Part shown: in pieces, positions 1 to 6,622 of the stretch
Layout: every line of letters begins with the position of its first letter
Position numbering within the stretch: position 1 is the stretch's first letter
Assembly (NCBI GenBank): GCA_034435015.1
Contig: DAOTYH010000048.1
Location: 1 to 16,331, forward strand
DNA length: 16,331 nucleotides
Direction of reading: 5' to 3'
DNA from: DAOTYH01 sp034435015
GTDB lineage: Bacteria > Chloroflexota > Anaerolineae > Aggregatilineales > UBA3940
The notes under the pieces: model-generated
The model's input: only the letters and a program-made list of their open reading frames with translations
The model's database searches: none
Told to the model about the DNA's origin: nothing
Position numbers and translations under genes: made by a program

Positions 1-132
1 GCACGCCATGTCAGCCGGCTGACGCGCCTGTTCGAGGCGGTGCGCTACGGGGCGCACGTCCCCGGCGCGGTAGAGGAGCGCGAGGCGGCAGACTGTCTGG
101 CGGAGATCGTCGAGGCATGTGAACGGGGGTAG
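1..132 (+). CDS. C-terminal end of a DUF4129-domain protein (partial)
   Basis: The window opens in frame 1 of a gene whose last 43 codons are visible, ending ARHVSRLTRLFEAVRYG...EACERG and TAG at 130-132. The pattern LTRLFEAVRYG, followed by an Ala/Glu-rich helix, is what is usually seen at the extreme C-terminus of DUF4129 domains, a short helical domain found at the end of membrane-anchored transglutaminase-like or stand-alone proteins often encoded near MoxR ATPases. The 5' part is outside the window, so membrane segments and total length cannot be judged. The next gene starts about 100 bases later on the same strand. A MoxR gene is in the window but lies 3.8 kb away on the other strand. 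The family call rests on a short stretch. Confidence 0.55.
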   Translation, partial: ARHVSRLTRLFEAVRYGAHVPGAVEEREAADCLAEIVEACERG

Positions 133-180
133 CGGCGCTGTTGCCCTGATCCCTCTCCTGTGCTACCCTGATACATACGG

Positions 181-198
181 CATCCCCCACAGGGGATG
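181..198 (+). other. 7-bp hairpin in the leader of the PD40 gene
   Basis: CATCCCC (181-187) and GGGGATG (192-198) are perfect inverted repeats around a CACA loop. The stem is followed by six A residues rather than T residues, so it is not a plus-strand intrinsic terminator. It lies 37 bases before the start codon and may form a structure in the leader RNA. No function can be assigned. Confidence 0.35.
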
Positions 199-235
199 AA
201 AAAAGAGCATTGGAGCAACAGGGAATACACAGCCC

Positions 236-2182
236 ATGTCCGACGAACTGATCGAGGGGCGGCCATTGCGCCACCGCCGGCCCGATACCCCCCTCCCGAC
301 CGCCGCCGATGAAGAACCCGCACCGGGGCCGGAGGCTGTCCCGGAGCCGGCCAGCCGGAGCGATATTCTGATCGCCCGCTTCCGCGCCGCCCAGAGGGCC
401 GAACAGCCCCCCAAGCCGCGCGCACGGGACATCCCCACCGACGAACTCCCCTGGGTGACGCTTGAGCCGCCGCCCGAAGCGGGCGATGTGGTGCGCCTTC
501 AGATGGATATGCCCACCCGTCCCGGCACTCTGCCGCCCCTTGAATTAGACATCCTGCCGCCGGAGCCGCCCCGCGTGCTGATGGAGGAGATCGAAAAGGC
601 ACGTCCGCGGCGCCGGCCTGTGCCGCCGCCCGCGCCGCCGGTCGAGGCCAAGCCGCCCGCCGAAGCTGAATCACCGGCGCCGCCGCCTGCGCCGGCACCA
701 GAACCAGAGCCAATCGTCAAGGCTGAGGCAGAGGCCAAGCCGCCCGCCGAAGCTGAATCGCCTGCGCCGCCGCCCAAGGCCGAGAAGCCCCCTCTGCCGC
801 CCGAACAGCCGATCATGCGACTGCCGGCCCTCAAGTTAGAGGAGGAGGAAGAAGAATCCACGCCTCAACCCGCTCCCCCCGCCGCCCCTCTGCCGGAGGA
901 GGAAGAAGAGGCAGAGGAGGAGTTTGAATTTGAAGAAGAAGGCGAGATCGTAGATGCCGAATGGGTGATCGAAGTAGGGGAACGGCTGGTGCGCGAACGT
1001 CAGCCCCAGCCGGCCCGCCGCGAGCCGGCCTCCGCCGCTCCTTCCGGCATATGGGAGGCCCTGCGGGACACCCTGACCGACCGGCGGTTGCGGCGGGTTA
1101 TTGTGCCGGCGGCAGTCGTCCTGCTGACAGCAGGAGTGCTGGCGGTCGTCGTGCTGGTGAGCCGCATCCGCCCTGCCGTGCCGGGCGGCGGCTCCCCCCC
1201 TGCCGGCCAGCCAACCGATGAAGTGCCTGCCTCTGCAGTTGTCCCGCCGGCAGGCACGCCGCCGGCGGTGCTGACTACTGCCCCAAGCACCCCCCTGCCG
1301 CCTTACGCGCAGGGACGGATCGCCTTTGCCTCTAACAGCGACGGCGACTTTGAAATCCACGTGCTGGATATGGTCTCCGGTCAGGTGACGCAGTTAACCG
1401 ACAACACCGCGTCTGACCGCTCGCCGGCCTGGTCGCCCGACGGGCGGCTGATCGTGTTCTCCTCTGACCGCAACGGCGACGACGATCTGTTCGTGATGAA
1501 CGCCGCCTGTCCGACCCTGCCCGGCGGCTGTGAGGCCAACGCCATCCAGTTGACCTCTGACGGTGCGATGGACCGCTTCCCGGCTTGGTCGCCGGACGGC
1601 GGGACTATCGTCTTCGCGCGGGAAACGGTCAACGGCAGTGACCTGTTGTCCTTCCCTACCACCTGTCTGCACGAGACAGGGCTGTGTGAGGACATGCTGT
1701 CCACCGTCACCAGCGGGCGCTACGACCGCGACCCGCACTGGTCGCCGGACGGCCTGACGCTGGCCTACTCATCGGCGGACTTCCCCGGCCTGCCGTCGGC
1801 CATTGCTTTGCTCTCCCCCCTCAGCCGGGAGATAAGCCGGCTGAGCGGCACCGGCTCATCGGACTTTTACCCTGTCTGGTCGCCGGAGGGGGTACGGCTG
1901 GCCTTTGTTTCATATGCGCAGGGGGATTACGACCTGTGGGTCATGTCTTCGGGCGGCGGGAATGTCACCCAGCTTACCTTTGATGTCGCCAACGACATTG
2001 AGCCGGCGTGGTCGCCGGATGGGGCGTTCATCGTGTTTGCCTCTGACCGCGACAGTGAAGGCGACTTTGAGCTGTTCCTGATCGCCCCCACCTGCACCAG
2101 CGCCGAGCAGGGCTGTGAGTCGGCGCTGATCCGTCTGACGAACAACACAGCGGACGATCTAAACCCGGCATGGACGCGCTAA
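236..2182 (+). CDS. Single-pass membrane protein with Pro/Glu-rich cytoplasmic region and extracytoplasmic PD40 (TolB-like) beta-propeller
   Basis: The product has 648 residues and no N-terminal signal peptide. Residues 1-285 are disordered and rich in Pro, Ala and Glu, with near-pure Glu tracts around 202-236. Residues 288-309 are one hydrophobic membrane segment preceded by RRLRR, which predicts the N-terminus inside. After a Pro/Ser/Thr linker (313-358) come PD40 repeats with WSPDG or WSPEG at 399, 451, 502, 548 and 592, and a last partial repeat ending PAWTR, giving about six blades. Such propellers bind peptides or glycans in TolB and its relatives; the ligand here is unknown. Three blade loops each carry C-x6-C (425/432, 477/484, 620/627), which fits disulfides outside the membrane. 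The start was chosen for its in-frame ATG and upstream purine-rich AGGGA. The gene ends in a hairpin terminator. It is likely a surface sensor or scaffold (inference). Confidence 0.8.
   Translation: MSDELIEGRPLRHRRPDTPLPTAADEEPAPGPEAVPEPASRSDILIARFRAAQRAEQPPKPRARDIPTDELPWVTLEPPPEAGDVVRLQMDMPTRPGTLPPLELDILPPEPPRVLMEEIEKARPRRRPVPPPAPPVEAKPPAEAESPAPPPAPAPEPEPIVKAEAEAKPPAEAESPAPPPKAEKPPLPPEQPIMRLPALKLEEEEEESTPQPAPPAAPLPEEEEEAEEEFEFEEEGEIVDAEWVIEVGERLVRERQPQPARREPASAAPSGIWEALRDTLTDRRLRRVIVPAAVVLLTAGVLAVVVLVSRIRPAVPGGGSPPAGQPTDEVPASAVVPPAGTPPAVLTTAPSTPLPPYAQGRIAFASNSDGDFEIHVLDMVSGQVTQLTDNTASDRSPAWSPDGRLIVFSSDRNGDDDLFVMNAACPTLPGGCEANAIQLTSDGAMDRFPAWSPDGGTIVFARETVNGSDLLSFPTTCLHETGLCEDMLSTVTSGRYDRDPHWSPDGLTLAYSSADFPGLPSAIALLSPLSREISRLSGTGSSDFYPVWSPEGVRLAFVSYAQGDYDLWVMSSGGGNVTQLTFDVANDIEPAWSPDGAFIVFASDRDSEGDFELFLIAPTCTSAEQGCESALIRLTNNTADDLNPAWTR
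644..777 (+). repeat. Internal direct repeat in the Pro/Glu-rich linker
   Basis: Two near-identical DNA segments begin at 644 and 731, 87 bases (29 codons) apart. Each encodes EAKPPAEAESPAPPP (residues 137-151 and 166-180). The first 29 bases are identical and the rest differ at only a few silent positions. This in-frame tandem duplication explains the length of the disordered cytoplasmic region. Confidence 0.85.
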
Positions 2183-2186
2183 AAGC

Positions 2187-2214
2187 AGGCTGTATCGGTA
2201 CGGACGGCCTTTTT
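2187..2214 (+). terminator. Intrinsic terminator after the PD40 gene
   Basis: AGGCTGT (2187-2193) pairs with ACGGCCT (2204-2210) in a 7-bp stem with one G-T pair, followed by a run of T residues to 2214. It begins 5 bases after the stop codon at 2180-2182, so it should end the PD40 transcript before the secretion ATPase gene. Confidence 0.7.
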
Positions 2215-2218
2215 GCAT

Positions 2219-2224
2219 TATAAT
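2219..2224 (+). promoter_or_regulatory. Candidate -10 box upstream of the CpaF-type ATPase
   Basis: A perfect TATAAT lies just after the preceding terminator and 62 bases before the ATPase start codon. No convincing TTGACA-like hexamer is found 16-18 bases upstream, so only the -10 element is supported. Confidence 0.4.
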
Positions 2225-2260
2225 CAGAATAGCGATCAAACAGGAAGGAACAGCCTGCTG

Positions 2261-2296
2261 ATGAGTTTGTTCGCCGAGGGGAAGTATGCCGCCTGA
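2261..2296 (+). CDS. Possible 11-residue leader peptide overlapping the ATPase start
   Basis: ATG at 2261 opens an 11-codon frame, MSLFAEGKYAA, ending in TGA at 2294-2296. It overlaps the start of the CpaF-type gene (2286) by 11 bases in another frame. A purine-rich AGGAAGG lies about 12 bases upstream, while the downstream gene has its own GAGGGG. Ribosomes ending here would be next to the ATPase start, so translational coupling is possible. The evidence is positional only, and chance is a real alternative. Confidence 0.25.
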   Translation: MSLFAEGKYAA

Positions 2297-3815
2297 CTCA
2301 ACACAAGATCACTCCGGGCCGCCTGAACGCCGAACTTCGACCGGCCTGCTGGCCCGCATGCAGAGCAGGCCGACCGGCACGCTCAATGTGACCGACAAGC
2401 CGGCTGATGCACCCCGCTCTCCTATGGCCCCGCGCCAGCGTCCTAAGCCTGAGGAGCGCTTTGCCGAACTCCGGCAACGGGTTCAAAAGCGGATGCTGGC
2501 CGAGATCAAGCCTGCCAAAGGGCGCGAAGACCCCGTCAAACTGCGGGCCGAGATCGAGGCGCTGTTCAATGCCATCATCTCGCAGGAGGGGATCGTCATG
2601 ACCCGCAACGAGCGGGCCGCCGTGCTGGAGGCGATCCTGGCTGACACCATGGGGTACGGCCCGCTGGAGCCGCTCCTTGCCGACGAAGACACAACCGACA
2701 TCATGGTCATCGGGCCGGAGCGGGTTTACGTAGAGCGCAAGGGACGCATCTACCGCACCACGATCACCTTTCAGGACGAAGAACATCTTCTGCGCATTAT
2801 TGAGCGCATTGTCTCGCCGCTGGGCCGCCATGTGGACGAGACCTCACCGATGGTGGATGCCCGCCTGCCGGACGGGTCGCGCGTTAACGTCGTCATCCCG
2901 CCCGTGTCGCTGGAGGGGCCGGCCCTGACCATCCGCAAGTTCTCGACCATCCCCTTAACTGTCGAGGACCTGATCCGGAACGGCACAGCCACGCCGGAGG
3001 TGTTCCAGTTTCTGGAGGCCTGCGTCAAGGCGGGCTTTAACATCCTTGTCTCCGGCGGCAGCAGCAGTGGCAAAACCACCCTGCTGAACGTCCTGTCTGG
3101 CTTTATTCCGCCCGCCGAGCGGGTGGTCACCATTGAGAACGCCGCCGAACTCCAGCTCCGCCAGCCGCATGTCGTCCGGCTGGAGACGCGCCCGCCCAAC
3201 GTAGACGGCGCAGGCGAGGTGACGATACGTGATCTGGTTATCAACGCCCTGCGGATGCGCCCCGACCGCATCGTCGTCGGCGAGGTCCGATCCGCCGAGG
3301 CCATTGACCTGATACAGGCCATGAACACCGGCCACGACGGCTCGATGGGGACTATCCATGCCAACACGCCCTTTGATGCGCTCTCCCGCCTTGAGACGAT
3401 GGTCCTGATGGGCGGGATGAAGATGCCCGTCAAGGCCGTGCGCGAGCAGATGGCCTCCGCCCTGGACCTGATTGTCCACATGGGCCGCCTGCCGGACGGC
3501 TCGCGCCGCATCCTGTCCATCTGTGAGGTGGACGGCATGGAGGCCGACAAAATCCGTCTGAGTGATCTCTTCACATGGGAACAGCTCGGCATCAGCGCGG
3601 ACGGGAAGATACGCGGCGAGCTGACGGCAACCGGCATCGAACCCCGCCGCATCAGCCGCATCAAGGATGCAGGCATCCATCTGCATCCGATGCTGTTTGT
3701 GAACCGTCGGGCTACCGTCGAAGCCTCGACCTTCCCCACCCGCGTGTCCAGCACGGACGGACTCGTCCCGCCGCCCCCTGCACCGCCGCCGGTGGAGAAT
3801 TCGACAGGCGGGTAA
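2286..3815 (+). CDS. cpaF: CpaF/TadA-type secretion ATPase (type II/IV secretion superfamily)
   Basis: The 509-residue cytoplasmic ATPase belongs to the family that powers Flp/Tad pili and related secretion systems. An N-terminal helical region (55-130) precedes the PAS-like N-domain with GYGPLEPLL and DIMVIGPERVYVE (123-150). The ATPase core has Walker A GGSSSGKTT (257-265), an Asp box TIENAAELQL (282-291), Walker B RPDRIVVGEV (325-334) and a His box TGHDGSMGTIHAN (348-360). All catalytic motifs are intact. The last 30 residues are a Pro-rich tail, longer than usual. Start: ATG at 2286 with GAGGGG four bases upstream. A typical Tad locus continues with tadB, tadC and pilin genes, but here the next gene is convergent moxR, so the partners must be elsewhere or the ATPase serves another machine. 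A strong terminator follows directly. Confidence 0.9.
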   Translation: MPPDSTQDHSGPPERRTSTGLLARMQSRPTGTLNVTDKPADAPRSPMAPRQRPKPEERFAELRQRVQKRMLAEIKPAKGREDPVKLRAEIEALFNAIISQEGIVMTRNERAAVLEAILADTMGYGPLEPLLADEDTTDIMVIGPERVYVERKGRIYRTTITFQDEEHLLRIIERIVSPLGRHVDETSPMVDARLPDGSRVNVVIPPVSLEGPALTIRKFSTIPLTVEDLIRNGTATPEVFQFLEACVKAGFNILVSGGSSSGKTTLLNVLSGFIPPAERVVTIENAAELQLRQPHVVRLETRPPNVDGAGEVTIRDLVINALRMRPDRIVVGEVRSAEAIDLIQAMNTGHDGSMGTIHANTPFDALSRLETMVLMGGMKMPVKAVREQMASALDLIVHMGRLPDGSRRILSICEVDGMEADKIRLSDLFTWEQLGISADGKIRGELTATGIEPRRISRIKDAGIHLHPMLFVNRRATVEASTFPTRVSSTDGLVPPPPAPPPVENSTGG

Positions 3816-3822
3816 GACAGGT

Positions 3823-3857
3823 CAGGGGGGCGCGGTGTACGCCCCCCTGTTTGTTGT
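3823..3857 (+). terminator. Strong intrinsic terminator after cpaF
   Basis: A perfect 10-bp GC-rich stem (3823-3832 with 3840-3849) encloses a 7-base loop and is followed by TTTGTTGT. It lies 8 bases past the cpaF stop, in the 68-base gap between the convergent cpaF and moxR genes. The 13-mer CCCCTGTTTGTTG that forms its 3' end also occurs at the terminator near 9900. Confidence 0.85.
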
Positions 3858-3883
3858 CTATCGTGGGCCTGCGGTGCGCCCCC

Positions 3884-4849
3884 CTACCCCCATCCCTTCG
3901 CGACCGGCACAGGCACGCTGTTGACCACCTCCTCGATGATCTCCTCAGCGGCACGGCGGCGCGTCCACAAGTCGGGTTCAAGGATCAGGCGGTGCGCCAG
4001 CGCCGGGACGGCAAAGTGTTTGATGTCATCCGGCAGGACATAAGCGCGGCCTGCCATGGCCGCCCGCGCACGGGACAGCTTGAGCAGGGCCAGCGATCCG
4101 CGCGGGCTGGCACCGACCGTCACGCGGCGGTCGCGCCGTGTTTCGCCTACCAGCGCCACGATGTACTTCTCTAGGTCAGGGTCAAGATAGACCGTCTCGA
4201 CTGCCGCCCGCATGGCCAGCACCTGCTGTTCATCTGCCGCCTGCGCCAGCGTGACCTCTTCGGTCTGCCGCTCGCGGCGGCGGCGGAGCATCTCCTGCTC
4301 ATCCTGCGGCGAAGGATACCCGACCGACAGCTTCATGATGAAACGGTCGAGCTGGGCTTCCGGCAGGGGAAACGTGCCTTCGTACTCAATCGGGTTTTGG
4401 GTGGCCAGCACCATGAACGGCGCCGGCAGGGGCAGGGTTTCGCCCTCCAGCGTGACCTGCCGTTCCTGCATGGCCTCCAGCAGTGCCGACTGGGTCTTAG
4501 GCGAGGCGCGGTTGATCTCATCGGCCAGCACAATATGGGTGAAGATAGGGCCGGTGCGCAGTTCGAAACGGTCGTTGGCGCGGCTGTACACGTAGCCGCC
4601 GGTGATGTCACCGGGGAGCAGATCGGGCGTGAACTGGATGCGCTTGAAGCCTAATCCCAGCGCGGCGGCAAAACTGCGGGCCAGCAGGGTTTTGCCTAGT
4701 CCGGGGTAATCCTCCAGCAGGATATGCCCGTCGGCCAGCGCGGCGGCCAGAATGTCCTCCAGCAGGGGGCGCTTGCCGATAACCGCCCGTTCGACCTCGT
4801 CCAGCACCCGCGCACACAGCGGGGCCACATCAGCAATGGCAAGGGTCAT
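3884..4849 (-). CDS. moxR: MoxR-family AAA+ ATPase
   Basis: The product is a 321-residue AAA+ protein of the MoxR group, which act as chaperone-like ATPases helping assemble or mature partner proteins, often with von Willebrand-A or DUF58 partners. Visible motifs are Walker A DYPGLGKT (47-54), Walker B HIVLADEINRA (105-115), sensor 1 VLATQNP (147-153), the Arg-finger region EAQLDRF (164-170) and sensor 2 GASPRGS (246-252), followed by the C-terminal helical lid. The length is normal for the family. It is second in a two-gene minus-strand operon: its ATG overlaps the TGA of the membrane-protein gene as ATGA (4846-4849), so translation is probably coupled. No DUF58 or VWA gene follows; the gene converges on cpaF. 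Confidence 0.92.
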   Translation of the reverse strand: MTLAIADVAPLCARVLDEVERAVIGKRPLLEDILAAALADGHILLEDYPGLGKTLLARSFAAALGLGFKRIQFTPDLLPGDITGGYVYSRANDRFELRTGPIFTHIVLADEINRASPKTQSALLEAMQERQVTLEGETLPLPAPFMVLATQNPIEYEGTFPLPEAQLDRFIMKLSVGYPSPQDEQEMLRRRRERQTEEVTLAQAADEQQVLAMRAAVETVYLDPDLEKYIVALVGETRRDRRVTVGASPRGSLALLKLSRARAAMAGRAYVLPDDIKHFAVPALAHRLILEPDLWTRRRAAEEIIEEVVNSVPVPVAKGWG

Positions 4850-5508
4850 GGATGCTCCTTCGGGTTGCGGCCGTTGCGGTCTGCGATGCCTGTCTTCTCT
4901 TCCAGATAGGCCACCAGCCGCTCCAGCGCCGGCTCATCCGGCGGGGCGGCCTCCAGCGGGGCGAGGCGGTGACGGAGACCGAGCCACAGCCGCTCCAGCC
5001 GCGAGAGACTGCGCCCGCGCATCGTCCATTCCAGCCCCTCGCTCAGGTAGACAGCTAGATCAGGCGGCAGATGCAGGGCATCGCTGTACAGCAGGCGGGC
5101 GGCCTCGCGGGCGTTCAGCCGCTCGTGGTATCCGCCGGCAGAGAAGGTCAGCTCCAGCAGACGGCGGATCAGCCGCCAGCGGAAGTACCGCCCGTAAGCC
5201 GACTCGTGCACCAGCCGCGCCAGAGCGGCCACCGGCCCGCCTGTGCCGGCGCCGTCCTGATCGGGGGCGGCCTCCGGCAGACGGAAACGCGGCAGACTGC
5301 GCCAAGCGATCAGCAGGGCCGCCGCCACGAAGATCGCCCAGAAGACGGCCTGCGGGAACTTGTTGATCAGCACCACCAGCTCCCAGGCAAGGTTCACCAG
5401 CGGGACGATCACAACCTCCCGCAAGGGGCCGTACAGCAATGCCCCGCCGCCCAGCACAGCCAGGGCGATCAGCGCAATCGTCAGCCATCGTTTAGACGAA
5501 GCAGTCAT
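4846..5508 (-). CDS. Small membrane protein co-encoded with MoxR (unrecognised family)
   Basis: This 220-residue protein has an N-terminal hydrophobic segment (8-27), an amphipathic or second hydrophobic stretch (31-49) and a clear membrane segment (54-69), followed by a soluble Arg/Glu/Leu-rich domain. The motif RLIRRLLELTF, the spacing of its helices and LYSDALHLPPDLAVYL recall the helical domains of MoxR-associated proteins, but I cannot name the family. There is no signal peptidase site and no catalytic motif. It is the first gene of the operon, and its stop overlaps the moxR start by four bases, so it is a likely membrane partner or substrate of MoxR (inference from gene order). The region upstream has only weak promoter-like sequence (TTGCCC, 17 bases, TACGCT). 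Confidence 0.7.
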   Translation of the reverse strand: MTASSKRWLTIALIALAVLGGGALLYGPLREVVIVPLVNLAWELVVLINKFPQAVFWAIFVAAALLIAWRSLPRFRLPEAAPDQDGAGTGGPVAALARLVHESAYGRYFRWRLIRRLLELTFSAGGYHERLNAREAARLLYSDALHLPPDLAVYLSEGLEWTMRGRSLSRLERLWLGLRHRLAPLEAAPPDEPALERLVAYLEEKTGIADRNGRNPKEHP

Positions 5509-5590
5509 GGCAACCTAAACCGCCAGAGGGGATCGCATTTCTGCACAGCGTAACACAGGCAGGTGCAGAGGGCAAATAGAAGGAGGCCGC

Positions 5591-5618
5591 TTGACAGCCC
5601 TTCTCAGTCCATTATACT
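5591..5618 (+). promoter_or_regulatory. Near-consensus sigma-70-type promoter of the STAS gene pair
   Basis: TTGACA (5591-5596, perfect) and TATACT (5613-5618, five of six) are separated by 16 bases, placing the transcript start near 5625 and leaving a leader of about 20 bases. The promoter sits inside a 7-bp inverted repeat, CCGCTTG (5587-5593) and CAAGCGG (5624-5630), which could be an operator. Confidence 0.75.
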
Positions 5619-5646
5619 TCTAACAAGCGGCAGGCAAGGAGGAGGA

Positions 5647-6003
5647 ATGAGGAGTCCGACCACGCTGACTATTGAGGATCGCCCCAACAACCTCAAGATC
5701 ATCCACATTCACGGGGACCTCGACTCGATGGGGACGCACATGGTCGAGGATGCTTTCTCAGCGGCCATCACCGACCGAACCGGCCAGGTGATCGTTGATC
5801 TCTCACACGTGAATTTCATCTCGTCGGCTGGTATGGCCATGCTGTTGGTCAAAGGCAAGATGCTGAGACAGGGCGGCGGAAATCTCTTTCTAGCCGCGGC
5901 CAGCACCCGTGTACTGGAGGTGCTGGCGCTGGCCGGCTTTCAGGAACTGTTTGACGTGTACCCTACACTCGAAAGGGCACTGGCGGCCCTTGAGAGCAGT
6001 TGA
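5647..6003 (+). CDS. STAS-domain anti-sigma-factor antagonist
   Basis: This 118-residue single-domain STAS protein resembles SpoIIAA/RsbV, small cytoplasmic switches that bind an anti-sigma factor kinase when unphosphorylated. Visible elements are the first strand with HIHGDLDSMG (20-29), the strand VIVDLSHVNFISSAGM (48-63) and the C-terminal strand/helix. By alignment with the D-S-[ST]-G motif, Ser60 is the phosphorylatable position, while the usual preceding Asp is Ser59. An in-frame ATG exists 84 bases upstream (5563), but that start would lie 5' of the promoter; ATG 5647, directly after GGAGGAGGA, is preferred. The stop overlaps or abuts the second STAS gene. No RsbW-type kinase or PP2C phosphatase gene lies nearby, so its partners are encoded elsewhere. 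Confidence 0.88.
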   Translation: MRSPTTLTIEDRPNNLKIIHIHGDLDSMGTHMVEDAFSAAITDRTGQVIVDLSHVNFISSAGMAMLLVKGKMLRQGGGNLFLAAASTRVLEVLALAGFQELFDVYPTLERALAALESS

Positions 6004-6032
6004 CCGCTCCCCGCAGGAAGGCTGTTGCCCCG

Positions 6033-6407
6033 ATGTCCCCCTCTGAGCGGCGCCCCCCTGTCCTGTCACGCATGACCCGTGACAGCGGAATCGTGGTCGT
6101 GAGCATCATCGGCGAGCTGGATACGGCCAACACCCGCGAAATCGAACCGGCCTTCTCTGCCGCCCTGCCTGATCGGCGTGTGCGGGCCGTTGTTGATCTG
6201 AGCGGCGTGCCGTTCCTGACGAGCGCCGCGCTGGCGATGTTCGTCGTGCAGGCACAGGCCATGCGCCGGGCGGGCGGCGACCTGCGCCTGGCCGCCCTTC
6301 AGCCGCGCGTGGCCGACATCTTCGAACGAGCCGGCTTCTCGGTGATCTTCCCGATTTACCCCACACTGGGCGAAGCAATCGCCGAGCTGGAGGGCAGGAA
6401 ACAGTGA
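6033..6407 (+). CDS. Second STAS-domain anti-sigma-factor antagonist
   Basis: This 124-residue STAS protein shares the architecture of the upstream gene and is its likely tandem paralogue: GELDTAN (27-33), AVVDLSGVPFLTSAAL (52-67) and a C-terminal helix, plus the shared ending IYPTLGEAIAELE against VYPTLERALAALE. Ser64 occupies the phosphorylatable position; the Asp before it is Thr63 and the usual Gly two after it is Ala66, so the switch segment differs from the canonical one. ATG 6033 was chosen because AGGAAGG sits 11 bases upstream; a TTG at 6000 that overlaps the previous stop as TTGA would add 11 residues and cannot be excluded. It is transcribed with the first STAS gene and ends in a hairpin. 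Confidence 0.85.
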   Translation: MSPSERRPPVLSRMTRDSGIVVVSIIGELDTANTREIEPAFSAALPDRRVRAVVDLSGVPFLTSAALAMFVVQAQAMRRAGGDLRLAALQPRVADIFERAGFSVIFPIYPTLGEAIAELEGRKQ

Positions 6408-6435
6408 AGGGGGCGGCCTGCCGTGCCTGCCCCCT
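6408..6435 (+). terminator. Hairpin terminator after the STAS pair
   Basis: AGGGGGC (6408-6414) and GCCCCCT (6429-6435) form a perfect 7-bp stem starting directly after the TGA stop at 6405-6407. The following CGGTTCTCT is only moderately T-rich, so termination may be partial. Confidence 0.6.
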
Positions 6436-6493
6436 CGGTTCTCTCCACGCTGGCATAGCATGGGAATCTCTACTAACTACATTAGCTCCCTAA

Positions 6494-6510
6494 GGAGGTT
6501 TCCGCCCTCC
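6494..6510 (+). other. Small hairpin between the STAS genes and the synthase gene
   Basis: GGAGG (6494-6498) and CCTCC (6506-6510) enclose a 7-base loop in a 215-base non-coding stretch. The same stretch contains AT-rich segments that may hold the promoter of the next gene, but no confident -35/-10 pair could be placed. Confidence 0.3.
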
Positions 6511-6563
6511 CTGTCACCTCTGCCGTTGTATCTCCGGAAATAGTGAGGGGTTTAGTATTAGCA

Positions 6564-6584
6564 GGGGCCTGCCTGCCCCGTTTT
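6564..6584 (+). terminator. Terminator-like hairpin 40 bases upstream of the synthase gene
   Basis: GGGGC (6564-6568) pairs with GCCCC (6575-6579) around CTGCCT, followed by G and four T residues. It could be a second stop for the STAS transcript, or a leader attenuator for the synthase gene, whose ATG is at 6623. Confidence 0.5.
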
Positions 6585-6622
6585 GGAAGACGCCAGAAGA
6601 ACCGGATCAACAGGATGGATTC

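Noticed and set aside
181..204. Hairpin at 181-198 as an intrinsic terminator
   Set aside because: The stem is followed by six A residues on the plus strand, and on the minus strand the T residues precede the stem, so neither orientation fits.
499..861. Gly/Ser/Ala-rich minus-strand frame opposite the PD40 protein linker
   Set aside because: Low-complexity mirror of the Pro/Glu-rich linker codons; no start signal.
2771..3754. 327-codon minus-strand frame inside cpaF
   Set aside because: Antisense shadow of a clearly coding ATPase; Ser/Arg/Met-rich with no domain.
3858..3883. Second hairpin as a terminator for moxR on the minus strand
   Set aside because: Only about a 4-bp stem (GGGC/GCCC) and no T-run on the minus strand; too weak to call.
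6000..6032. TTG at 6000 (overlapping the previous stop as TTGA) as the start of the second STAS gene
   Set aside because: Possible, but ATG 6033 has AGGAAGG 11 bases upstream and gives a normal STAS length; the extra 11 residues add nothing recognisable.
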